Positions 1-7,413 of a stretch of 45,290 bases of DNA are shown piece after piece. The notes under the pieces were generated by a model. That model had not been told where the DNA came from and searched no databases. It worked only from the letters and a program-made list of their open reading frames with translations. This DNA is from Malonomonas rubra (lineage in GTDB: Bacteria; Desulfobacterota; Desulfuromonadia; Desulfuromonadales; Geopsychrobacteraceae). The stretch is taken from positions 1-45,290 of the forward strand of contig NZ_QKAP01000037.1 of assembly GCF_003247215.1 (NCBI RefSeq), given 5' to 3'. The position numbers and the translations under genes are program-made. Position 1 is the stretch's first letter. Each line of letters begins with the position of its first letter.

Positions 1-1
1 G

Positions 2-40
2 GTAGTTCGAACCATCGTTTGCGTTATGACAGGTCAGTCA
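2..40 (-). other. candidate UGA recoding site inside a haem motif (UXXCH)
   Basis: TGA occupies 40-38 on the minus strand. The next codons, to the edge of the window, read L-T-C-H-N-A-N-D-G-S-N-Y with no further stop. The residues before it (DPRNQQPMD) match the usual lead-in to the last CXXCH of such cytochromes, and the following CHN..DGS resembles the common CHNPHGS ending. The 37 nt after the TGA contain GGTTCGAACTACC, which could form the top of a hairpin 25-37 nt downstream. The rest of any SECIS element lies outside the window. Confidence 0.55.
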
Positions 41-1117
41 ATCCATCGGCTGCTGATTACGCGGATCGCGCGCATCCTCGCCGATCGGATGGATAAACGC
101 TTTGTGCTGATCATGACAAACATTGCAGACCTGATGCCCCTGCTTGAGCATTACCACATCGTTACTGCCATGCAACTGGTGGCAGTCGGTACAAGTTTCC
201 CAGTTGCCATGTTTATGCAGACTCTTTTCCTGGCGGGCAAAGGTATCAGCGTGACAGTCACGACAGGCGGTACCGACATTGTTCGGCAGCAGCCCCGATC
301 GATCACCAACATGCGGATCGTGACAGGAGACACAGGGATTCCCTTCCCCTTGAATGCCAAGATGGTTGTGCGCATAGTTAAAGCTAGCAAGAGCAGAAGC
401 ATGGCATTGCAGGCAGGTGTCGATCCCCTGTGCTTCGGCATGGCAGACCTGACAGTTTTGCTCACTGAAAGGAGCATGGCTGACCACACGAAGCAAGCTC
501 GGCTTCTCCCCGCCATGCGGGTTGTGACAGGACAGGCAATCCACAGTGGTCAACTCGCGATCCAAGTGCTTACCGCGTAATCGCGAATTATCTTCGTGGC
601 AGTCCAGACAGAGTCCGCTGCCGGCATCTTTCAGCAATCGATGGTCATCACCGCCGTGCGCCGCATGACAACTGCTGCACTGCCCTTCCGCAAAAGGCGC
701 ATGGCTCGCCGGATACTCTTTACGGCTCTCCTGGTGACATTCAAAGCAGAGTTCTCCCCCAACTCGCTGCAAGAGATACTTCTGCTCAGCGGCATGCGGT
801 TTGTGGCAACTGGAACAGCGACCGTCACGAAGCGGCGCATGGAGCACCTTTTTGCCTGCAATAGCGGCAGCAAGCTTTTCGTGGCAAGTGAAGCAAAGTT
901 CCTGCTCCCGCTGTAGCAGCAGCTTTTCATGCCGTGAAACATGCGGCGCATGGCAGGCCAGACAGTTTTTCACTGCGATCGGTTCGTGAACCACTTGCCC
1001 CTGAAAGGCGGCCGGATCATGACAGGTGTAGCAATCGGCCGCCAATCCTGCAGTTGCCCCGAAAAGAATGATCACCAGCCCGAAAAGGGGAATTTTCAAC
1101 CGTGAAAAGAACATCAT
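38..1117 (-). CDS. multihaem cytochrome c (14 CXXCH, then UXXCH candidate; runs off window)
   Basis: Exported multihaem c-type cytochrome, last visible gene of the porin-cytochrome operon. The start is the first ATG of an ATGATG pair, overlapping the TGA of the upstream 26-haem gene and preceded by GGAGGAG at about 6 nt. A Sec signal peptide ends near GLAA, without a lipobox. Fourteen CXXCH motifs follow (CYTCH, CLACH, CFTCH, CSSCH and so on), spaced in pairs as in NrfB/doubled-CXXCH proteins. The frame meets TGA at 40-38. Read through, that codon gives PMD-U-LTCH-NANDGSNY up to the window edge, so TGA replaces the first Cys of a fifteenth motif. The protein probably continues beyond the window as a selenoprotein. 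Alternatives are a nonsense mutation or base error. It probably acts in extracellular electron transfer; cytochrome identity is certain, exact role is inferred. Confidence 0.93.
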   Translation of the reverse strand: MMFFSRLKIPLFGLVIILFGATAGLAADCYTCHDPAAFQGQVVHEPIAVKNCLACHAPHVSRHEKLLLQREQELCFTCHEKLAAAIAGKKVLHAPLRDGRCSSCHKPHAAEQKYLLQRVGGELCFECHQESRKEYPASHAPFAEGQCSSCHAAHGGDDHRLLKDAGSGLCLDCHEDNSRLRGKHLDRELTTVDCLSCHNPHGGEKPSLLRVVSHAPFSEQNCQVCHAEAQGIDTCLQCHASALASFNYAHNHLGIQGEGNPCVSCHDPHVGDRSGLLPNNVGTACRDCHADTFARQEKSLHKHGNWETCTDCHQLHGSNDVVMLKQGHQVCNVCHDQHKAFIHPIGEDARDPRNQQPMD

Positions 1118-3066
1118 CGATCTCCTCCCTGGTGGCAGGAGCGGCAATCACCGTCAGCGAACGGAGCATGCTTTACCGGCAAGGTCAATGACGCATCCGG
1201 CCCGCCATGCGGGTCATGGCAACTTAAGCAGCTGTTACTACCGGGTGCTATTCCATTGTGGCTCGCGGCTAAACGTTGCGCATCTACGACATGGCATGTA
1301 CCGCAGAGATCGACCTCAGATTGCCGCTGCCGACTCAACTGTGGTGCATGCGGATCATGGCAAGCACCGCAATTCCCCTCCATGGCCGGCGCATGGCCGA
1401 AGCCATTGCCCCAAAAGCGATTTACGTCGTGACAGCCGAGGCACAGATCGGGCTGCGGTTTCAGCAGGTAGCTGTCCTCGTCGTTGCCATGCGAATAATG
1501 ACAAACCGTGCAGTTCTGATGCCCGCCAGGGGTTTCATCAAGCGGTTTTTGCGCGGCATGGCAATCGACACACAAAGATTTCGACTCCCGCGCCAACAGG
1601 AACGGTTGCAAGCTACCATGGGATTGATGGCACAGTTCGCAGCGCCCCTCCTTAAAGGGTTGATGCCGCGCCGTCTGCCGCTCGGTTTCGATGGTCCCGT
1701 GACACTGACTGCAACCTTCAGCGCCACTGCTGAGCAGAAGGGTCTGCGTATCGTTACCATGCGGATTATGGCAAGCGGAACAGTTCCCCGCGACAAAAGG
1801 ACGATGCAGGCTGGGCAACCCAAGGTCCTCACCGACCACCTGATGACATTCGCCACACAGGGGGCGCTGCTGTTTGACCAGCACACGAGGCTGTTCGCTC
1901 TCATGCGGACGATGGCAGAGAACACAATTGCCATCAGCAACCGGCGAATGCGGGACACTCTGCTTCTTCGCCTTATCGGCATGGCAATCGCGGCAGAGGC
2001 TGTCGGCATCCTTGCGTAACAGGGTGGTTTGGCCATTTCCCGGCAGATGCGGCGCATGACAGGAAAGGCACTCCCCTTCTCCTGCCGGAGTGTGTACAGA
2101 ACCGTCGTTCCCCGACGGGCTACCCGGTCCGAAGTATTTAAAGCTATGGCAGGCAAAACAGAGTGTTTGCGGATCGGCCTTGACTATCCCGAAGAAATCG
2201 CTGGCGTGCGGGCTGTGGCAGGCAAAGCAATCGCCGTCCATCACCGGCGCGTGAACCTTGTCCGCCTGGAATGCCGCCTGCTGCTGAGTATGGCAGCGGT
2301 AGCAAAGTGCTGCCGAGGTATCGGCAACGGCAAACGGCTGCGCGCTTTCGGCAGCGCCATGGCAGGAGGAGCAGTTTTGCTGCGCGACCGGTTGATGGGC
2401 GAAGTTCTTCAACAGGGTCGGCCAGTCGGATGAATGGACGCTATGACAATCGGAGCAGCCCTGTTCGACCGGATATCCGCCATGCTTCTGAACGAAATCC
2501 TTTTTGCCGACGGCATGACAATCCCGGCACAGAGCGGTCTCTTCCTTGATCAGCAACTTCGCCACTTTGGAACCATGGGTTTCATGACAGGTCCGGCAAC
2601 CTTCTTTTAGTGGCGCATGGATATACTGACGCTGGAATCCCTTCTGGTCATGACAGGTAAAACAAAGCTGCTCCTCCGGCTGCTTGAGCAAATTGGCATT
2701 CGGCCCGTTATGTGGCAGGTGGCAGGCATCGCAGCGCCCCTCACCGACCGGTGCGTGATGGCGGGAGTTTTCCGTCAACTGCTTTGCCAAAGGCTGATGA
2801 CAGGGGAAACAGAGGCGCGCATCCTCCTGTTTGAGGTAGGCACCACCGATCAACCCGTGACTTCGGTGGCAACCGGCACAATCGCCCGTTTTCACCGGCT
2901 TGTGAACGACATTCTGGCTATAGAGCTGCTGGTACTCGCTGTGGCAATCGAGACAGGACTTGCCACCTTTTTTCGGAGCCGCCCCGGGGGTGCAAGCTTG
3001 AAGCAAGGCGACCAGCAAGAGCCACAGAATGACACCCTGCCCTTTTAGCACGACTCTCTGGTTCAT
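1114..3066 (-). CDS. 26-haem cytochrome c lipoprotein
   Basis: Large haem-rich cytochrome of 650 aa. The signal peptide ends in a lipobox (LLQAC, Cys25), so it should be lipid-anchored, most likely at the outer membrane. I count 26 CXXCH motifs from CLDCH near residue 38 to CRSCH at the C terminus, about one haem per 24 residues, in tandem doubled-CXXCH units with conserved H-x-P and CHxxHG patterns. The ATG overlaps the stop of the upstream prolyl isomerase (ATGA), and its own TGA overlaps the next cytochrome's start, so the three are translationally coupled. From memory, a cytochrome with 26 haem sites lies near omcS in Geobacter sulfurreducens beside a prolyl isomerase; I could not check orthology. 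Likely surface or outer-membrane electron carrier. Confidence 0.95.
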   Translation of the reverse strand: MNQRVVLKGQGVILWLLLVALLQACTPGAAPKKGGKSCLDCHSEYQQLYSQNVVHKPVKTGDCAGCHRSHGLIGGAYLKQEDARLCFPCHQPLAKQLTENSRHHAPVGEGRCDACHLPHNGPNANLLKQPEEQLCFTCHDQKGFQRQYIHAPLKEGCRTCHETHGSKVAKLLIKEETALCRDCHAVGKKDFVQKHGGYPVEQGCSDCHSVHSSDWPTLLKNFAHQPVAQQNCSSCHGAAESAQPFAVADTSAALCYRCHTQQQAAFQADKVHAPVMDGDCFACHSPHASDFFGIVKADPQTLCFACHSFKYFGPGSPSGNDGSVHTPAGEGECLSCHAPHLPGNGQTTLLRKDADSLCRDCHADKAKKQSVPHSPVADGNCVLCHRPHESEQPRVLVKQQRPLCGECHQVVGEDLGLPSLHRPFVAGNCSACHNPHGNDTQTLLLSSGAEGCSQCHGTIETERQTARHQPFKEGRCELCHQSHGSLQPFLLARESKSLCVDCHAAQKPLDETPGGHQNCTVCHYSHGNDEDSYLLKPQPDLCLGCHDVNRFWGNGFGHAPAMEGNCGACHDPHAPQLSRQRQSEVDLCGTCHVVDAQRLAASHNGIAPGSNSCLSCHDPHGGPDASLTLPVKHAPFADGDCRSCHQGGDR

Positions 3067-4694
3067 GTTGCGCTCTCCTCCAGGAGTTGCTTGCGTAACG
3101 ATTTCCAGTTTTGATCATTAACCTTGATCGAAGAGCGCTCCCGCAGCAGCCGCACGAGGTTCGCACGGATATCATTGAAAAACTGCTGCTCAAGTGATTT
3201 GATTATCATCTCACGGACCTGTTCTAAAGGCATCAATTTTGTCTCTGCTGCGCGGACCACTTTAATGAAGTAGGTATTGGGGCCATCAACGACAGTCGTA
3301 ATCTGACCGGAAGAAAGCTTTTTTACCGCTTCCTGTATGACGGGCTTCAAACGGGCCAACGGCTCTTTCTTGATCGGCACACCGGATGGCGAGATCGGCT
3401 CCATAACACTGAAGAACTCCGCGCCATTTTTCATTTTCATGGAGATCCGTTCGGCCAACTCGCGCTCATTGGTCGTGACCTGGGCATATTCAAGCAACCC
3501 CGCCTGCGAAAACTGCTCGCTGTTTTCCCGGTAAAAGGCTTCGATATCGGCATCGGTCACTTTGACCTGGGGACGGATCACCGTATCTTCGAACTCCTTG
3601 ATCAAACGATACTTCCGGTAAAAATCGTAGGTATATTTCAGTGGCGGAATCTGTTCATAATGTCGATCCAACGACGCCTTCTCCGTCAGCACCTGGACGA
3701 GAATATCGTTGACCACCCGATTTTTCGAATTTTCTAAAGCTTCCGCTTCGCGCTGGGCATGACCTCTGCTTTTCTGGGTCTTCTTTATTGAAGCGAACAC
3801 GAAGCTCGCCGGGATCTTCAGGTCGCCGATCGTAATGGCTATTTTTTCCGCATCTTCCTTCCCCGGGCCCTCAGGACCGATACCATCAATCAACGCCTGA
3901 TCGACGCTGACCTGATATTCACTTTTCAGCCGATCAAGCAATTCCTGGGTCAACTCGTTCTCCTGCTGCTTCAGGCTAGAACGGATCAGGTTCTGCTTCA
4001 AGCTTTCGAAATCCTCATCACTGCCATCCTGCCGTTGTTTCACCTTGAGAAAATACCAGGCATGCCCGTAACGAACCGGCCCGCCTGCTTCCCCCGGTTT
4101 GAGCTGCAAGGCAACCGCACGTAGTTCTTCAGGAATTCGCGTGTAACGCATCGGCCCGGTCGAATCCAGCTGCTCTGCTATATCGGCCAGTCCGGCAGCA
4201 TCCGCCAACTGATCAAAGGCCTCCCCCTGCGCCATGAACTTTTCAATGGCGGTTGCCTGCTCCTGCTCCTGAACAGCAATCATCTGCATATCGAGGATCG
4301 GGGTATATTCCTGCAGATAAGCTTGCCAGAGCTCTTCGCGCGACGGGATCACCTTGTGCGCGTCAACCTCCTCGGCTTTCAACTGCATCAACGCGCGGAC
4401 CTTGAGAAAGACATCCAGTTTTTTCTTGTAGCGCGGATTCTCGAACAGCTGCATATCGCTCGCCTCTTGGGCCAGCAATATAAAATCGATAAAAGGGTCT
4501 ACCGATTCGTGAACCGCCATCCCCGGATCTTGCCATTCCTGCCACCAGTGGCGATAATCCTGTTCAGTAAATTCTTGCCCGTTGATCTGAACCAGATATT
4601 CGCCCCCCCAGAAGGCCGTTGCATCGGCAACCGGAAGGCCAAGCAACAAAATGCTCAATAAAGCAAGGTAACTTTTAATACAACTCAGCGACAT
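3063..4694 (-). CDS. exported PpiC/SurA-type peptidyl-prolyl isomerase
   Basis: 543-aa periplasmic parvulin-type chaperone. The N-terminal signal peptide ends near VADATA. Two parvulin-like segments are visible. The first (about residues 130-215) ends in RYGHAWYFLKV. The second (about 390-480) contains EYAQVTTNERELAERI, LSSGQITTV and YFIKVV. Long helical stretches between them resemble the SurA/PrsA chaperone arm. The start overlaps the upstream lipoprotein gene by 10 bp and the stop overlaps the 26-haem cytochrome start. This dedicated position in a cytochrome-porin operon suggests it folds or escorts these outer-membrane or secreted partners, rather than acting as the general SurA. ppiD is encoded separately in this window. 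Confidence 0.88.
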   Translation of the reverse strand: MSLSCIKSYLALLSILLLGLPVADATAFWGGEYLVQINGQEFTEQDYRHWWQEWQDPGMAVHESVDPFIDFILLAQEASDMQLFENPRYKKKLDVFLKVRALMQLKAEEVDAHKVIPSREELWQAYLQEYTPILDMQMIAVQEQEQATAIEKFMAQGEAFDQLADAAGLADIAEQLDSTGPMRYTRIPEELRAVALQLKPGEAGGPVRYGHAWYFLKVKQRQDGSDEDFESLKQNLIRSSLKQQENELTQELLDRLKSEYQVSVDQALIDGIGPEGPGKEDAEKIAITIGDLKIPASFVFASIKKTQKSRGHAQREAEALENSKNRVVNDILVQVLTEKASLDRHYEQIPPLKYTYDFYRKYRLIKEFEDTVIRPQVKVTDADIEAFYRENSEQFSQAGLLEYAQVTTNERELAERISMKMKNGAEFFSVMEPISPSGVPIKKEPLARLKPVIQEAVKKLSSGQITTVVDGPNTYFIKVVRAAETKLMPLEQVREMIIKSLEQQFFNDIRANLVRLLRERSSIKVNDQNWKSLRKQLLEESAT

Positions 4695-5281
4695 GTAACT
4701 CCCTTACTGAACCAATCGTTGATAATTTCCCGTGACATTTTTTCGATTAGCCCACTGTTGGTCGTCACCACCCCGAAGTGCATCACCTTGCGATACTCAT
4801 CGCCGCGGCGTTGATGGACACTGTTCAGCAGCAATTTACCACTGCGGGCATCATACATATCGATGTAGAGCGAAAGCAGAGGGATCCTACGCCCACCTCG
4901 CTGGCTGTACGACCCGGCCTCAACGATACGCCCCTGGATAACGGCGTCAATGTCGAGCTGATTTTCCAGTGCCGCGTAATGTTCCTTGTACAACAAATTG
5001 CCGGGCAACAACCGCTGCCGCAACAGAAACATGCCAACATCCCCTTCCTGCACGGTATTGAACGCTTTACTCTGAATCAACTGGGAAGCGAACATTCGAC
5101 CGGCCAGCAACGTCAGTTCGCTCTTTTGCGTCCAGTTTTCAAATGGCAACACTGCCACATTGCAGATGTTGGTATCGGCATCGGACATCAGTCGAGTCTG
5201 CAGCCGCTGATTTCCGGCGCAACCGACCAAGAGCAGGAGCACGCCAGCCCAAAGGATATGCAATCGAGTCATCTTCAACAT
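4685..5281 (-). CDS. CsgG/FlgO-like outer-membrane lipoprotein
   Basis: 198-aa lipoprotein with lipobox LVGC (Cys21). The pattern VAVLPFENWTQKSE, then LLAGRMFASQL, a middle region on inherited activity (DIDAVIQGRIVEAG) and a late YDARSGKLLLNS strand is the CsgG/TolB-N/FlgO-like fold: beta strand with PFxN, helix, and a 'G-x-I' strand. The ATG overlaps the stop of the preceding gene (TGATG), and the end overlaps the prolyl isomerase by 10 bp. CsgG forms the curli secretion pore, while FlgO and related proteins sit in the outer membrane. Which of these applies here is unknown. It is one of three proteins of this fold in the operon. Confidence 0.75.
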   Translation of the reverse strand: MLKMTRLHILWAGVLLLLVGCAGNQRLQTRLMSDADTNICNVAVLPFENWTQKSELTLLAGRMFASQLIQSKAFNTVQEGDVGMFLLRQRLLPGNLLYKEHYAALENQLDIDAVIQGRIVEAGSYSQRGGRRIPLLSLYIDMYDARSGKLLLNSVHQRRGDEYRKVMHFGVVTTNSGLIEKMSREIINDWFSKGVTCR

Positions 5282-6780
5282 CAGAAGTCCGGCACCCAGG
5301 ATTTCACCTTCTGCTCCTCGACCTGCTCATCAACTTCGACCAGACGGATTTTCTGCCGCGTGATCCGCAACCGGTTACCGAGCAGATCCTCGCCACTTAC
5401 GCTCAGGTAGGCTTCAATCTCACCAGCAATCGGCGTAAATTCAAGTTGCGCCGGCAGCTGTTTCCCTTCCCCCCGGGTCAGCAATTGCCCTTTCATCGAG
5501 CGCAGATCGGCCTGCCAAGAGGTCAACGGGAACTCAAACAGCCCGCCAGCTGCCAGATTCAGGTGCGCCTTCCCGCCGGAATAGGTAATGCGTCCCTTGA
5601 CTTTCGGAGTCGAACTCTGCAGCACCACGCGCTGGCTATCAGACGAGCGGTTGCCGGCTAAATCCCAAACCTCTAAAGTAAGATCGTAAACCCCGTTCGC
5701 CAGCTTGGCTCCGTCAGATCCGCGTCCTTCCCAGACCATCCGCTCCGGCAGATCCCCTTCGTGCTCTTCATAGACCTCGGGTTCACCGTCTGCTCTTTTG
5801 ATTTCGAGCGCCCAGCCGGCCATTGGCCGCAGGTTATCGAGCCGCGGCAGAATCAGCAGGTGATCGCGAAACGCTAAGCGCTGACCGATTTTGACCCCCT
5901 TCTTGATCTCCATGGTCAAGCCGGGCGGACGATTAATGACCTCGAAGCTGGCGACCGACGTTATCCGCTCGACGGTCCGTTCCCGCCCCCACTCGAAGCG
6001 CAGGTCAACCTTGTAGGTCCCATTTTCCCGCGGAGCAAACCATTCGCCGACATAACTATCGGTCTGCCGGTCATATTGCAGGTAGCTTTTGCCCGCCTCG
6101 CTTTCGGCGGCAATCAGGGTCGGCCGCTGTCCGAGGAACTTCACCTTCAGATTTGCCCCGACCACCTGCCCGCCCTGCACATAGCCGGGCGACAAATGGA
6201 AGCCGAGTAGCTGATAATCACGGCTTTCCGAAGCCTCGGCCTGATACGCCAACTTCACCAATGGCTGCAAGGTTTCCTTCAACAACGGCCGGACCAGCTC
6301 AATGACCGTCTTCGGCTCACCGATGCCGAGCATGCGGACCTGTTCCTGGGCGCTGGTCGCGACCGAAGCGGCCCAGACCGGCGCGCCATCTGTGGTATCC
6401 AATGCGGTAAAGGTGATACCGATCGTCGGTTCCTCTTCCTGCAGTTCGGCGATGGTGCCGATGACAACCAGCGGCACTTCGAACTCGGCACCAATTTTCT
6501 TGACCAGATAGCTATCGAGATAACGATAGGTCCGTACCTTGTTGCGGGCCATGAACAATTTCACGTCACTACGCGAAACCAGCTCGACCCCCAACTGTTT
6601 AAGACTGGTCTCAACCGCCTTGGTGAAGCCGAGGTTGATACCGTTCTCCCCCTTGCTGAGGTCAGCCATAGGCATCAAAACGATTTTCTGCGCTGCTGCA
6701 TTGCCTACGACAAACAGCAGAAAAAGCAGACAGCCAAAACCAATCGCGGCCGATTTATTCAGGATCCGACACGGAAGCAA
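5281..6780 (-). CDS. secreted protein: CsgG/FlgO-like domain plus FlgD-Ig-like region
   Basis: 499-aa exported protein; signal peptide ends at GNAAAQ. Residues about 30-170 resemble the CsgG/FlgO fold (IVLMPMADLS, VVIGTIAEL, then a strand with DTTDGAPVWAAS). The rest is beta-rich, and includes a FlgD-Ig-like stretch around 330-390 (GSDGAKLANGVYDLTLEVWDLAGNRS). The start is TTG, chosen because GGAG lies 9 nt upstream and no ATG precedes the signal peptide. It lies 4 bp after the upstream lipoprotein stop. FlgD-Ig-like modules often occur near the C terminus of secreted or surface proteins. Function unknown. The context suggests a role in building or exporting the cytochrome conduit. Confidence 0.7.
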   Translation of the reverse strand: MLPCRILNKSAAIGFGCLLFLLFVVGNAAAQKIVLMPMADLSKGENGINLGFTKAVETSLKQLGVELVSRSDVKLFMARNKVRTYRYLDSYLVKKIGAEFEVPLVVIGTIAELQEEEPTIGITFTALDTTDGAPVWAASVATSAQEQVRMLGIGEPKTVIELVRPLLKETLQPLVKLAYQAEASESRDYQLLGFHLSPGYVQGGQVVGANLKVKFLGQRPTLIAAESEAGKSYLQYDRQTDSYVGEWFAPRENGTYKVDLRFEWGRERTVERITSVASFEVINRPPGLTMEIKKGVKIGQRLAFRDHLLILPRLDNLRPMAGWALEIKRADGEPEVYEEHEGDLPERMVWEGRGSDGAKLANGVYDLTLEVWDLAGNRSSDSQRVVLQSSTPKVKGRITYSGGKAHLNLAAGGLFEFPLTSWQADLRSMKGQLLTRGEGKQLPAQLEFTPIAGEIEAYLSVSGEDLLGNRLRITRQKIRLVEVDEQVEEQKVKSWVPDF

Positions 6781-6784
6781 ACCA

Positions 6785-7357
6785 TTATTCTCCAGACAGG
6801 GTCGCCAACAGTTTCTTCGCCAGTTTGAAGCTGACCTGGTTTACATCTTCACTGGCGAAACCGAACAGCCGATCGACAGTGCGATAGCCGGTCTCGCTAC
6901 CGGTCGCCTGCCAAATGATCTGCCCGGTCTTCACATCGATCAGCCGCAAGGTCACGGCAATCACCGGGTAAGAATAACTGCCATTCTGCTCCTCGCTGAA
7001 ATCTTCAATCGCCCCGGCAAGATAGGCCTGAACATTCAACTCCTGTCCGAGCCGCATGGCGGTGGCCTGGTCGAGCGTATCCTGCTCTTTCTGAATCAAC
7101 TCTTCGCGCAGGAAACGTTGCGCCTCCCCTTTTTCCACCACTTCGAACAATCCCCGGCTGAGGATTTCCGTGGTCACCACATCGGAAAAACGCATTTCAG
7201 CATATTTGGTATCGGTATGATTGGCAAACGGCAGCACCACAACCCGTTTGACATAACCGAGCCCGAGACTTTCGGCGGCGTAGTAATTCGGCGGCGAAGC
7301 ACAGCCACTCAACAGGCCAACACAGAGAGTCAGAACCACCAATCCGTATTTCAGCAC
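6785..7357 (-). CDS. CsgG-like outer-membrane lipoprotein
   Basis: 190-aa lipoprotein, lipobox LLSGC (Cys19). Core motifs VVVLPFANHTDTKYAEMRFSD, LSRGLFEVVE, NVQAYLAGAIEDF and RLIDVKTGQIIW are typical of CsgG/GNA1162-like lipoproteins. The start is GTG with AAGG about 7 nt upstream. Paralogous in fold to the 198-aa lipoprotein and to the N-terminal part of the 499-aa protein downstream. Three such proteins in one operon suggest a heteromeric outer-membrane assembly; that is inference. Confidence 0.78.
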   Translation of the reverse strand: MLKYGLVVLTLCVGLLSGCASPPNYYAAESLGLGYVKRVVVLPFANHTDTKYAEMRFSDVVTTEILSRGLFEVVEKGEAQRFLREELIQKEQDTLDQATAMRLGQELNVQAYLAGAIEDFSEEQNGSYSYPVIAVTLRLIDVKTGQIIWQATGSETGYRTVDRLFGFASEDVNQVSFKLAKKLLATLSGE

Positions 7358-7413
7358 GATAAACCTTCCCCTTTGTTCGTTTCCGGCAAGCCGGAAAAAG
7401 CCTCTGACAAGCG

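Noticed and set aside
26-1000. Long open frames on the plus strand opposite the cytochromes
   Set aside because: They are antisense shadows of the haem-rich minus-strand genes; no signal sequence, ribosome site or motifs.
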